Below are positions 11,070 to 23,433 of a stretch of DNA of 64,000 bases, one piece after another (position 1 is the first letter of the stretch; the number at the start of each line of letters is the position of its first letter). A model generated the notes under the pieces. That model was not told where the DNA came from, made no database searches, and saw nothing but the letters and a program-made list of their open reading frames with translations. A program made the translations under genes and the position numbers. The stretch comes from Zelopaecilomyces penicillatus (Eukaryota > Ascomycota > Sordariomycetes > Hypocreales > Pseudodiploosporaceae): NCBI GenBank assembly GCA_005765155.1, contig VCCP01000001.1:248001-312000 (forward strand), in the 5' to 3' direction.

Positions 11070-11875
11070 GTTTAACGAGTACTAAGAAGACGAGTTCCGG
11101 AGGTAGGCGTCTATCCAGCAGATGCACACATGGTGCATTTATGTACGGACGAGGCCATGGTAGCATTTTCCTTTTAGACATGGCGGGTAATCATTTATTA
11201 AAAGCGCATATCAATACTAAACCCGATCATGTCCGAGCCTTGCGCATGATTTTTTTTTCCCTTCTCGTCAGACAAATGGCAACTAGACAACGGGAGCGAG
11301 CCGCGTCCCGGCAGCACGGGATTATCGTGCCGCCTGTCCTCTGGTTAGCTGCATTGGCAGTTTGAAACAGAATGCAGCGTCTTCTTCCGGATCTGTCAAA
11401 GTCTGCGTGTAAGTTGTGTTCATTTGTGGGTGCCGCTAGTTGTGAGCTATAGTAGTCGAAGCTATTGCGGCCAGGGTTGGCCATTATATAGATGCACCCC
11501 CCATATATAGATGCGTAGTGAAGCATATATTTCAGACGACACTTTGTCTTTCCTTTGGCAGTATATGCAGCATCTGTCTTTAGAAACAGCATGACACCCC
11601 GACAAGGCTGAACAATGACGCTTATGCTCTGATATATGATTGTGAAGACTGTTGACTCACTACTGCAGGCTAAACCACAGCAGGTAGGTGCATGTTTCGG
11701 TCACATCTCCGTCATCTCTCGACATGGCCGGGCCGCCCGCTGCCATTGGTCCAGCTGCAAGCCAGAGCTTATCAAGCGATTCAAGACAACTTCTCATCAT
11801 GTCTCATCATCCGTCTTGGCACCTTCAACCTGTCATCCCAGGTAGCCTAGCCTACAACACGGCCTACAGCACAGC
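11070..11875. other. divergent intergenic region
   Basis: About 800 bp between the minus-strand monooxygenase and the plus-strand Ipa-like gene, so it should hold both promoters. No supported gene. Confidence 0.5.
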
Positions 11876-14014
11876 ATGGATGAGCCCAAGATCCACGAGG
11901 TGGCCAGCGAGCTGCAAAGCGACCTTGCCCGCAAGTACGCGAGACATGCCGGCGCTGTCGATACCATCTGGCGGTCGCTCAGCAGCGGCCAGCGCGCAAA
12001 GTGCGTCAAGGTTGGTGCAGCAGCGGGCGCCGTCCTCAAACACTCGGTCGATGCAAGCCTGGGCAACGTGTGCAAAATCATACCAGAATGGAATCTTCGC
12101 GACGTTGCAGAGAACGGCCCAGACTATTTTCTTCGGCTGCTCAAACACAGGGCTACAAATTCACTGTTTGAGCAATACTGCAAAGGCCCCAATGACTCGC
12201 CTGGAGACCATGCCGTCATCACGGAGATGATGAGGACCAGAAACCTTGGCTCGGCCGACCCGTTCCGCAACTGCTATACGTTTTTCCTCGAATCGCAATA
12301 TGGAGAGTCCTACGAGGTCACGGCGGAAAAGGCCGAGTTCTTAGCGGGCGTTGAGCCAGCCATCCGCAACGGACTCTGTGTGCCCCAGTCCACTGGCCAT
12401 CTCATATTGCAGAGGCAGACGACTCTGTTGCAGGCACTCAACATCATCATTGAGGATATTCTCGAGGAGGGCGCCAAGAACAGAGACCAGAATAAGCGGA
12501 AGAAGAAACCTGACAAAGCGGCGGCCGAGGCATTCTCAAAGCTATCCATCCAAGCACCCGCTCCAAAGCTATCCGTGGCTGACATGACCACGCTTGCGCA
12601 AGAACAAAAAGACGCATTGGGGGATTTTCTAGACCTACTGTCAAATGAGCCTGTTGTTCTCGAACATGCAGTCAACAATTGGTTTTTCAGTTCAACAAAC
12701 TTGGTCGCCGACGAAAAGGGCCGACGGCCCATTACTCATACGGACAAGCATATAAGTGCCGCATTCTTTGAGGCTATTCACAGCGCTGTGAAAAACCACG
12801 CAATCTGGGCCTATATTGGAACCCTGCTTACACTACTGGAAGATTCAACCATTGACAAGGTGTATCGCGGCATCCTTCTACAAGAGCTATCCAACGTCGT
12901 CCATCTAGAGTACAGTCGTGCGCAGGCAGTTCTTAAACGCTATGTGTAGTCCGGGACTGGATCTAAGTGGTTCAAGCGAGTCTCGAATGCTTTTGATACC
13001 GATGGTAATGCGCGGGTCACCATGAAGGGCAGTCCAGAGGAGCTCACTATATCCAACCCCCAGCTTCATCACGTGCTGCGTCTCTGCCATCCAGACACAA
13101 CTGCCCCAAAATCCATCGGCTGGCTGAAGAAGCTCACATCCCTCTACGAGTCTCATCCTCTAGAAAGAGACAATCTGGAAGAGCGCGAGGCTGACTCACT
13201 GGGTAATGTCGCTGCCATTGCTGCCTTGACACAGGATCTCTCCTCGGCGACATCGATGCCACCTTTCTCTCGCAAAAAGGGACAGGTATTCGTGTCCAAG
13301 TCACTAGAACTAGAGGCTGAACTGGGCCAGATGAGAAAGACCATTGACTTGCGTGACTTTGTGGTTCCTATTGCCAATCTGCTGGAGCCGGGAATGGCGG
13401 AGAGTGCTTTGAAGGCCCTAGATGAATACGTGACTGAGAAAGCCGGTATCAACATGGGGTTATTGTATTACAACTTGGTGGAGGACTGTATTCTTAATCT
13501 CCAACGTCAGTACGCACAGGCCAAAGCAAAAGATGATCAAAAAGAAACCCCTCTTCCATTCACGTCCACAGCAGAGCCGCCCAAGGAACGAATCGAGCAA
13601 CGCAAGACAAAGGAAAAAACACGACCAAGCCCCCAGCTCCAACGTTCAGTCTACACCATCATACCCCAAACAAAGACACTCAAAGTAGAAGCCTCCCCTG
13701 CACCAACAGCCAACCCACTCAAAGTCAGCGCATCCACAGAAGGTGTCTTTTCCACGCTATTTCAGTGCTCTCAGTCCCGAGGATCCGTCACCTGGACAGC
13801 CTTTACAAGCGCCATGGCGGAATTGGGGTTTTCAGTGCTCCCTAGATTCGGCTCCGTGTACACGTTTTACCCACCCGAGAGTATGGAGCTGGCCAGGGCG
13901 TTTACAGTGCATCGGCCGCATCAATCGCGGATTGAGGGGTGGTTGACGTTTGTGTTTGCTAGGAGATTGAAGAGGGTGTATGGATGGAGTGAGAAGACAT
14001 TTGTAGTCTCATGA
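11876..14014 (+). pseudogene. large fungal protein (Ipa-like), interrupted by one TAG
   Basis: One continuous frame of 713 codons, broken only by TAG at 12947-12949. The upstream half starts MDEPKIHEVASELQSDLARK and ends SRAQAVLKRYV; the downstream half continues SGTGSKWFKRVSNAFDTDGN and runs to FVVS at 14014 in the same frame, with no splice signals at the break. The protein resembles a family annotated in many Sordariomycetes as 'Ipa protein', of unknown biochemical role; I recall this family from memory only. Its C-terminus (GSVTWTAFTSAMAELGFSVL ... RRLKRVYGW) matches a tail found on many fungal proteins of unknown role. A C-to-T change of a CAG codon would explain the stop. Translation would otherwise give a 357-residue N-terminal protein. 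Assembly error is the alternative. Confidence 0.7.
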
Positions 14015-15299
14015 TATTTGATGTTTGTGGTTTCGGATTTTCGGATTGGGGCAACAGGATTATGGAATGCTAATGGCCGATGAGACAGCTGTAAGATGGT
14101 AATGCTAATAACCCCCACTTCCTCGTAATGGATGGGTGTGCGATTGCCAACACCATGTAATCATTCGGATGTTGTTTCCATTGTGAAATGTTAATATATA
14201 ACTAATGCAATATGAGAGGCAATAAAGTCTTTTAAGAAGCTCGAAATCTCCATCGAGAATCTGCGAAAGTATCCATGGAGACGGGATGTATATTCATTTG
14301 CTATCTGGGGTTGTACAGGGTAAGGAGTTGTAATTATGACGACGACCATTGAATGATTTCCATTAATTGGACCCTGAAGCTTTCAGTTGCTGACTCCCTG
14401 TAACTACTCCGTACAGGCGAATCCACTGTAAACACAGCCTGAGCACCCGAGGTAGACTGTGGCCCGCCTCTGCGGGGGTCAGCAGCCCTGGCAGCTGTTG
14501 GACGTTCTCCAGATTCTCACCCGCCTCAATCCATCATGCCCTCATTCTGCCCTAAACTATGAAGAAATCAAGAACCCACATAGTCTAGAGCCAACCGGGA
14601 CGTCTCTCGCGTCCATCTCAAGCTGACAGCTTATGCTATCGACAAGGCAGTGGAGCTTCGGTCCTCAGTGAACCCTCATCGAAGCCGACGATCACTGCTC
14701 TTCCCGGCTGCCCCTCTCCTCTCGAACAATAACCCCAACCCCATCCCCCTTCTCCACGCTCTTCTCGGCGCCTTACCGAATAACTTGCCGGGTGCCCTGT
14801 CGACTTCGCTACTCTACCCTTGCTCTTCTTCTCTCTGCTCATGAATATTACCCAATCGAAATCATTCACACACACACACACCTCTGATGTCGGCCGCATC
14901 TCCTCTCGCCCAGCGTCGCATCCGAAGGAAGCATCCGCACCAAAAAGAAAGAAGATGTGGGGCCCACAAGGCGAGTGCCGACCGGCGAGCATTGCTCCAT
15001 TGGTTCTGAGAATGAGAAAAAGGGTCCCCATTGGATTAAAGTGAGACAATTGCGGGAAAAAAACATTGAGGGCCCTGTTGGTAGTTTTGGTTGTTTGGGG
15101 GTTGGGGTTGTTCTTGATAAACATCGTTCCCGCATCTAAACACCATCGGTGAATACCCTCCGTCTAGTGGTGCTGTATTATTATAAGACAGCCAAGACAG
15201 ACTTGGACAGCGCATGTGCGTCGTGTCTTGTGTATTCCTATTGTTTTGGTGATCTTCTGGTCTAGCCAGCGCTTTTGGTGTCATCTGAGCATCGCAAAC
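14015..15299. other. promoter-side intergenic region of the sugar transporter
   Basis: About 1.3 kb. It includes pyrimidine-rich stretches (14690-14830) and a short CA run near 14868-14880, as is common upstream of well-expressed fungal genes. A 162-codon antisense frame (14636-15124) is low complexity and is not called. Confidence 0.45.
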
Positions 15300-17203
15300 A
15301 TGGCGTCAATACACGCCCAAGACGCCTCTGCTGGCATTCGCCAGAAAAGCATCATGCGCCAGCTTCGTGAGAACCCTTACATCTTTGGCCTCTCAGCGGT
15401 AAGTCCACTTATGTCTCGTTCCCTATTTTAGAGTATTTCAGACTCTAACTGCCCTTTCTAGTTCGCCTCGCTGGGCGGATTCCTCTTCGGCTACGACCAG
15501 GGCGTCGTGTCTGGGGTGCTGCAGATGGAAAACTTTGCGGCGCGGTTCCCGCGCATCTATCTCGACAGCAGCTTCAAGGGCTGGTTTGTATCGACGCTGC
15601 TGCTCGCGGCCTGGTTTGGCTCGCTTGTCAATGGGCCGATTGCGGATCGGTTTGGTAGGAAGGGCTCGATGCTTGCTGCGGTTGTTGTTTTTACCGTAGG
15701 GTCTGCGTTGCAGGCTGCGGCTCATGATATTCCTACGCTGTTTACTGGTGAGTAAATGTCATCAAGCTCTGTGCTGACGTTTTCATCATTACTAACGGCA
15801 TTGTAGGCCGAGCTATTGCTGGCTTCTCGGTGGGTATGCTGACCATGATTGTGCCCATGTACATGTCCGAGGTTTCCACGGCAGGCATTCGAGGAACTCT
15901 GGTTGTGCTTCAACAATGTAAGATGAAATAAAACATGCGCCAGCCACGCGGCATTAAACAGTTGCTGACATATCCCCCTCACACAGTGAGCATCACATTG
16001 GGAATCCTCGTCAGCTACTGGCTAGAATATGGCACGCAGTATATCGGCGGCACAAGGTGTGCTCCTGATATCCCATACACCGGAGGCAGCGCCTCAAAGC
16101 GCACCTTTGACCCTCGAACCGATGTCGGGCCCGATGGTTGTACCGGCCAGACGGAGGCATCGTGGCGTGTGCCGTTTGCCTTGCAAATCGCTCCAGCGCT
16201 TGTCTTGGGCATTGGTATGCTCTTCTATCCCGAGTCACCTCGATTCTATCTGATGCGCCATAACGAGGACAAGGCGCTGCGCTCCCTGGCTCAACTTCGC
16301 CGCGTCCATCCCGACTCTGATTGCTTGAGGGAGGAGTACTTGTCCATCAAGGCCGAGGTCCTGTTTGACGAATCCGTTTCGCGGGATAAGTTTCCCGGCA
16401 AGAGTGGGATATCTCTCTACCTTGCCGAGTATGGGGCTCTTGTGTCAACGATGCCTGCTTTCAAGCGTCTGTCGGTCGGCTGCGTTACAATGTTCTCGCA
16501 ACAGTTTATGGGCTGTAATGCCATGATCTACTACGCTCCGACAATCTTTGGCCAGCTTGGTCTGTCGGGCAACACGACGTCGCTGCTGGCCACCGGAGTA
16601 TACGGTATTGTCAATACTTTATCGACACTACCCGCCTTTTTCCTCATTGACAAGGTCGGGCGGCGACCTCTTTTGATGTGTGGCGCACTGGGCACCTTTG
16701 TCTCTCTCGTCATTGTCGGTGCCATCATTGGTGCCTACGGATCCAGTCTCACTGACCACCCTAGTGCCGGCTGGGTTGGCATCGCCTTCATCTACATCTA
16801 CGATATCAACTTTTCCTACTCGTTTGCACCCATAGGCTGGGTTCTGCCTGCCGAGATCTTCAACCTAGGCAACCGATCCAAGGCCATGGCCATCACAACG
16901 AGCACAACGTGGATGTGCAACTTTATCATCGGCCTCGTCACCCCAGACATGCTCGAGACGATCAAATGGGGCACCTACATCTTCTTTGCTGTCTTTTGCC
17001 TCATCGCGCTGGTGTTTACCTACTTTTTTGTGCCGGAGACCAAGGGCAAGAGCTTGGAGGATATGGATGAGATTTTTGGAGACACGGCGGCGCATGAGGA
17101 AAAGGCAAGGCTGTTCCAGATAGCGGCGAGTCTTGGGCTGACGGCGACGGTGCCTGTTGAGAAGACGGACGCGTTGAGGGCTGAGGCTGCAGAGTATGAA
17201 TAA
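15300..17203 (+). CDS. MFS sugar transporter
   Basis: Plasma-membrane hexose/sugar-porter family protein of about 570 residues with 12 predicted helices. Exons 15300-15398, 15462-15747, 15807-15917, 15987-17203. Signatures in order: GGFLFGYDQGVVSGVL in TM1, ADRFGRKGS (loop 2-3), GRAIAGFSVGMLTMIVPMYM with SEVS, PESPRFYLMRH (PESPR), QQFMGCNAMIYYAPTIF in TM7, DKVGRRPLL, and PETKGKSLEDMDEIF after TM12. These are the hallmark sugar-porter motifs. The cytosolic tail is about 50 residues and acidic. The specific sugar is not evident. The start MASIHAQDASAGIRQ is the first ATG in the frame; short introns clustered at the 5' end are typical of this family. Confidence 0.93.
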
Positions 17204-17948
17204 TGGATATAGTACTGGAATGGTTGGAAGTTGAGGAGCGTAGAGATTCCTGATGATAATGAATGACATTGTTATGAACTGTTCAGTCTGATGCACTATT
17301 ATTTTGAGGCTCATCTTTAGATTGAGAATAATGAACACTGAACACTCTTTCACCTGAAATACGTTTGTTGGTTTGAATGATAGTTGGAGACAAAGCGAGA
17401 CGCTATGTATTCTGTATCTTTGTTCCATATCAAAGTCATTTGGAATAGACAGGGCTATTTGATGAGTGGTGTTGATGCATCAATCGGACCACACAAAGAC
17501 CAGTATTCTGAAGATGATACTAAACTGAAGAGCGTTGAAGAAACTAGCCACATTCAAGTTTGGAAATACTGCTGTTCATGTTTTCATTCTGTTCAGTTCT
17601 CGTCGGTTCTTCTCAATTGTCCAGACGTTCAGGTACAAAGCCAGCCTCACCAACATCTCCATCTATAGTGAACATTACATATAAAAAATGGCATACCTTG
17701 ATTTGAGGAAACCTAAAAGTAATAATATGTGATGCCTTCCATATATCCAAATTTGGTTTTTTGCCGAACGAACTGCTCCTCTTGGTGAATGTTCATTTTC
17801 ACTCTCGAAAACATATACACACTGCACAGCAAAATGACTGGCACAGCCACACGTGCAATCATCAAAACCGGTAACAACCACGTCTAGAACTTTTGACAAT
17901 CCCCCCTAAAGTTAAGAAGCGAAGAAAAACCTCTGCTTCATACTTTAA
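17204..17948. other. intergenic spacer
   Basis: About 745 bp between two plus-strand genes, AT-rich, with no coding signal I trust. Confidence 0.45.
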
Positions 17949-19513
17949 ATGTCTGACATGGCTCCCGATAACCCACAAGATGATAAGAACGACAAGAAGC
18001 GCAAGCGCGAAGATCCTACCGCCAACAGCGATGATACCGACTCGTCTGACATCCCCTTGGCCCGTTTAGCGAAGCAAAGGAAAAAAACTCCCCATCCGAA
18101 ACTACCACCCGCGGAGTATTGGGATGGATTGTCGAGAGTGCCGCTTAGCAAAACTGCGCTTATGGAGTTTGACAAAAGAGAGGTTCGTATCTCCCATTGT
18201 GAAATCTTGAACGGCGACGTGTGTTTGTTGAGATGACTTGGTGTTTGGGCACTTGAGATATTGGAAGCTGCTAACTTTTGACGTGTATCGTTTTCATGAT
18301 GAAGCGTAAAACTCCTAGCGTGCGTCGGGTTCGTGGATTACCAGATCATAGGTCTGACATGACTGTAACGCGATTTGCAAGACGGGGAGGTCCTACTATG
18401 CTAGACATACGCAGTGTAAGTTCCAAGCCCCATACTACATCATCATTACTGACCCCCCCCTTGTTTTCATTGCTTACTCAAATCATGCAGTATAGTAGAC
18501 TCCATCTAATAGGAGTTCCAGTCCTGACACCCACGAACAAAAATACCGATGATGATAGCGACACATCGGCCGATACGAAACATACCACTCCCTTTGACTT
18601 GCCCCTTGCACAGCATCTACAGGATAACGACATCGTAGGGATGACCTACCGAGATGTCAACGACAAGTTCGCGCCGAGACCGAGCAACACGGATGAGATC
18701 AGGGCCATGCTACACAGGCGCAGGCCGTCACTTACGGTAGAGACTGTGACATGTCAGGTTCATCTGCTGTATAAGCGGGCAGAGAGGCTTGCGGAAGGAA
18801 GGAGAGAAATCATCAGGAGCGTTCTGCCGAGATTTGAGGATCCTGCCGCCGATTGGGCACAGTTTCGTGCTGAGAGGGTTGTCTGTGATAATTTGGAGCA
18901 TTTGACAAATGGAAAGATCATCGCTGCTTGTCCAGACTATTACTACGGAGCTGAGCCAGACCGACTAGACAAACGAGTCATGAAAGACCTAGAATATCAC
19001 GTCGTCCCTAACAGACTATCCAGGGACCACCCCATTGCACCCAACTTCTTCGTCACCGTCCTAGGCAAACAGAAATCTTGGTTCTACCTCGGCGTCTCCC
19101 AAGCAACCTACGAAGGCGCCCTCGGTGCCCGCGGCATCCACAGTCTCCAAACCTACGGCCAACAGCAACAGGCTCCCGGAACCCCCCGCGTGTTCGACAA
19201 TAAAGCGTACACGCTCATGTGGATATACGACGTCGGGGTTCTCTACGCGTTTACGTGCCATCCGCGGGCGCCGGCGGTAGGAAATTGTGGTGATAGGGGG
19301 GTAGGGTATACGGCGACGATCATCGAGTTTTGGAATTTGATGGAGAGTAGGGAGAAGTATGTGGAAGGGGTGACGGCGTTTAGGAATGGGTTGGAGTGGG
19401 CGAGGGTGCAGAGGGATGATGCGATTAAGATGGCGAATGCGGCGGCGAAGGCGAGGAGGAATGCGAGGAGGAATGCGAGGAATGCGAGAAATGCGGCAAA
19501 TGGGGGAGAGTGA
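17949..19513 (+). CDS. PD-(D/E)XK-nuclease-like expanded fungal family protein
   Basis: Predicted protein of about 455 residues. Exons 17949-18182, 18305-18415, 18491-19513, all phase 0. The N-terminus is charged and nuclear-looking (DDKNDKKRKRED, LARLAKQRKKTPHP). Next comes the typical lead-in TRFARRGGPTMLDIRS, a helical middle, and the core RDHPIAPNFFVTVLG ... QATYEGALGARGIHSLQTYG followed by FDNKAYTLMWIYDVGVLYAF. That core resembles fungal multigene proteins related to restriction-like nuclease folds (DUF7924/PDDEXK type). In those I remember an E-x-K at the place where this protein has T-V-L, so it may be catalytically dead. The C-terminus is an Ala/Arg/Asn repeat (ARRNARRNARNARNAA). The second intron is 75 nt without a stop, so retention would stay in frame. 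Confidence 0.6.
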
Positions 19514-20075
19514 GGATGTAGAAATTGGACGTTCTTTTTGACGAGTTTCATAAAGGCTAGGAGTGAGCGAGTGCTCGAAGGGAGATAGTCTGCCAAGTGG
19601 TATTGGCTAGAGGACGAGTTAATGCATTCAAGACAAGGAACACACCATACTACTAATGAACACATCTCAAAGGGTCAAGGACTAAAGATCAAAAGTAGGC
19701 AGATTCAAGCAGGCCGTTGCCTTTTTGACCACATATTATATAGTTTGGAACCCACCCCGTGCCGTTCGGAGCTACCAAGACCGGGTTGAAGTGGGCAATT
19801 GCAATACTAGCCTCCAGCATGGGTGTCTTCTGGATTCTGAAGTGACTAGTCCTGCAATCTCTAGCATCTGATTGTGATATGGCTGATTTTGAATGTTAGA
19901 TAGCTCTTGCTGTCATATTTCATAAATTAAACAGTATGCATAATTGAGTCATTGGACGTTGTGACACTGAGCCAAGTGTTCCAGATCTGTCTTAATTTTT
20001 GAAAGAATATGATGCATTTCAAGGAGGCGATCGTGAACATCGAGCAATAGAACATGTTAAAGAGAAAACTTAAGA
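19514..20075. other. convergent intergenic region
   Basis: About 560 bp between 3' ends of a plus- and a minus-strand gene. No gene, AT-rich terminator-type sequence. Confidence 0.5.
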
Positions 20076-22426
20076 TCAACTACAAAACTCCACCGCAATC
20101 GCAACAAGTCCATCCGTCACCCTCCTTATCGACTCAACCTCCACATACTCCTCCTTCCCATGTAACCCAGCCCCCCTCGGTCCCCACAACAGTGCCGGAA
20201 TCCCCCTTTCCGCTAACAACGCACAGTCCGTCCAATACGGCGCTCCGGAAACAACAGCTTCCTTACCTAAAGATTCCCCCACAAGACGCCGGACAAGCTC
20301 TGTAAACGGGTGCTGTAGATCAAGCTTGAATGGTGGCCGCTCAAAGGTAGTGCGTAGATCGTATGAAAAGTCTGGGATATCTGTAGTGAGCTGGTCGAGC
20401 ATATGCTTGAGGTCTTGAGTAACGGTGGTTGCGGTTTCGTTGGTGGTGGTTCGTATTTCGATAGTGATTGTGCATTTGGAAGGGTATGAAGATGGTTCTT
20501 CGCCGCCTTTGATGAGGGAGGCGTGGATGCTAGGCGCGCTGAGGGGATGGTCGCTGGGTGAGGCTTGGAATTGCTTGGCGTATTGGTCTAGCTGCACGAG
20601 GAAATGACCTGCTTTGCAGATGGCATCAATACCCAAGTCCGGTCTGGAACCATGAGATGCCAAACCATGAATGTCAACTTCAAGCCACACGAAGCCCTTG
20701 TGCGCGTAAAGAATCTCCAGATCCGTTGGCTCGTTTACAATAGCCGCATCCGCCCTCCAGCCCGCTTCAAGCACCTGTTCCGTACCAATACTCATATACT
20801 CTTCATCCGCCACACCCGTGAATATGACGTCCCCTTTTAAACCGAGCGTCTTTGCCCTTGCCAAGGCAACCATGGCAGCCGCCACGCCACCTTTCATGTC
20901 TGCTGCTCCACGGCCGTACAACCTGCCATTGCTATCAATCTTACCGCTGAGCGGGTCTCCTTCATAGCCCTTACAGGTGACGGTGTCGATGTGGCCATTG
21001 AGCATGAGGCTTTTGCCACCGCCGGAACCGCGAACGACGGCGACGATGGATGGGCGGCCCTTGGTAGGCTCGATCCAGTGTGTTTCGATATCGCGGTGCT
21101 CCATCCAGGCAGCGATGTAGTAAGCAATGGCGGTCTCGCCAGGGCCGGGGACGGAGCCTAATGAGGGGTTTGCTGAGTTGATCTGGACTAGGGTCTGGGT
21201 TAAAGAGACGGGGTCATCGCTGGAAACACTAAAGGGAATGGCATGGGGCCTGTTGCCCTCGGTGGAAAGAAGAACGACAACAGATTCGGGCCCGAGCCCG
21301 AGCTGCTCCTTGTCCGAAGCATTCAACCTACGAAGAGCTGCCAATGTCGCAGCTCCACACGGCCCAGCAGAGATGCCTAGAGGGTTGAGATATGTAGATG
21401 CCTCAAACGCCTCGTAGTCTGACACTGTCAGACTAGCATCCGCACCGTCCCGTAGCAGCGGCCAAGAAATGGTCGAAGGTGTAGCGCAGTCTAATCCTGC
21501 CATGATACTGGGGCCCCTATCCGGCGTGATGGTAGGCTCTCCTCGCCGCAGGCTCTTCCACATGCTCGGTGTGGTGTCTGACTCGACGGTGATGACTGCC
21601 GTGGTCCTTCCGGGTTGCTTGAAGTGAGTAACGACAGCTTGGGCAAAAGAGCCGACGCCGACGGGGGCGACGACAAAATTGGCCTGGAGGTCGGGGCCGA
21701 GCTGCTGGTCAACTTCGCGGAGCATGGTTCTGTAGCCATCGACAATCCACTGGAGACAAGGTTAGTCAATCTCTCAACGCAGCAGCTAGCCATTCACTTG
21801 AACAATGTTGGAGAAGCATATAAACACACCTGTGGAATCTCGAGATAGTCCCCAAAGGCATAATCCTGAACCAGCACACCCATGCTATCACGCTGTGCAG
21901 CTTCATTAGCATCCTCAACGGAAGCGTCGTAGTTGCCTGCAGATACCACAACCATCGCACCCTCAGCCTTGATAAAGTCAATCGTTGCCGGGTGCATTTC
22001 TGAGGGTACGTAGATCTCAGCAGCTACGCCAAGTAGCGCTGCCATACGAGCAACCGCTCTACCGTGGTTCCCGTCCGTAGAGGCATACAGCTTCACAGGA
22101 CTGATCTGCAGCGTGTCCTTCATAGCGGCGAGGCTGATATCGAGTGGTAGCTGTAATCTCTGAGCAATGGCTCGAAACGTGCCCCATGAGGCGCCGAGGA
22201 TCTTGAACGACGGCAAACCGAGGCGACTACTCTCGTCTTTCAGGTAGACGGCCTGTACGCCGATGTCTGTTGCGACCTGCCCTAGACTGACTAGATTCGT
22301 CGGCTCATACTCTGGCAGCTGACGATGGAAGCGGTCGACGAGGTCGTCTTCATTTGAGGCAGCTAGGGTGGTTGTCCATGAGCGGGCAGATGGGTTGAAG
22401 TAAACAGGTCGGCGAGCAGCAGACAT
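20076..22426 (-). CDS. fusion: diaminopropionate ammonia-lyase + M20 (ArgE/DapE-type) peptidase
   Basis: One protein of about 756 residues from exons 22426-21830 and 21749-20076 (phase-0 intron GTGTGT..CCAG). Residues 1 to about 360 form a PLP fold-type-II enzyme: LPSFKILGASWG with the PLP lysine at about K75, YASTDGNHGRAVA with D118, and GNYDASV with D167. These are the positions expected of diaminopropionate ammonia-lyase, which converts 2,3-diaminopropionate to pyruvate and ammonia. Residues of about 395-756 form an M20 metallopeptidase/deacylase: NGHIDTV (metal His452/Asp454), GRGAADMKGG (Asp483), GVADEEY (Glu515/Glu516), NEPTD, and a late GLHGKEE histidine. All ligand motifs look intact in both halves. 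The lyase and peptidase are in one frame with no stop or splice site at the junction. Likely cytosolic. The peptidase may free the amino acid that the lyase then cleaves (inference). Confidence 0.88.
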
Positions 22427-23433
22427 GATGGCAACCAATTGAGTGTGACACTTGTCAAATGGATGATGTGATGTGAAGTGGTTGTAATTTTGAAAAGTAT
22501 CCCGGAGGCAGGTTTTGGATTGCTTTGCCGTGTTTCTTCTGTGTGTTCTAGACCTGAATTGCGTTCCAATCCGGCAGACACCCACCACTTATGTATATGT
22601 AGCTTGAGTTATTGCTTTTCGATTATCCATTGCCTTCGTTGCTTATCCAGGCTGTGGGATGCCCCGTCCCATCAATAATGTGTCATCACCACGGCAAAGA
22701 ATGGGTAGATGACAGTCAGCAGCGTCTAGACAAACACTCATTATCGTATATGTGCGATGACTGCATACGGATTATGTATGTTGATTTGCTGATTTGTAGG
22801 AGTTGCTGGTGGCTAATTGGGAGGCCAGATCGTGAGTTTCCTGGCGGGTTGTCCGAATAACCGCCTCAGGCGTCTGTAGCAGAAGGCGCACGTGCAAGAC
22901 AGCTCCACCGACGCCCTACAAGAACACGCTGGGCGGGGTCCTGAAGTGCTCAATTTTCTAAGGGACAGCCCACTGGAAGACCACACTGAACGAACGTCAC
23001 ACCACCAAACGGTCACAAACCAACACTTCCACCCACTTCACGGTTCTTGGTCGTGCGCACAGCCAGTCACTGCATCAAACGCACCGCATTTGCCGGCCAG
23101 GAGAAAGAAGCACACCGGAGCGGGACCGTCTGCCGTCTGCCGTCCGTCTGCCTGCCCGGAATCCCACCCAGACCGGAGCCTGATCAGTCTCCTTGTGGCC
23201 GCCTCGCTTCCCTCAAACCGGGACGGAATAGGAGCCCCCAAAATCTCCGCCAACCAACGAGGAGGCCCCTCCCCCAAACACAACCAAAAACATTACTGCT
23301 TGGCCGCCCGCTCAAAGACCCGCGTGTTCCCGGGGACCCATTTTCGGAGTTGTGCCTGTCCCCGGCCGGCCGGCTTATCCTGCTGCATGCCCGCTTCAAT
23401 AACCTAAGGTGCTAATAACCAACGGGCCAGACG
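22427..23433. other. divergent intergenic region
   Basis: About 1 kb between the minus-strand fusion enzyme and the plus-strand homeobox regulator; it should hold both promoters. GC-rich from 23100 on. No gene called. Confidence 0.5.

Noticed and set aside
14636..15124. 162-codon minus-strand frame upstream of the sugar transporter
   Set aside because: Low-complexity composition from a pyrimidine-rich promoter stretch; no domain and competing frames on the plus strand.
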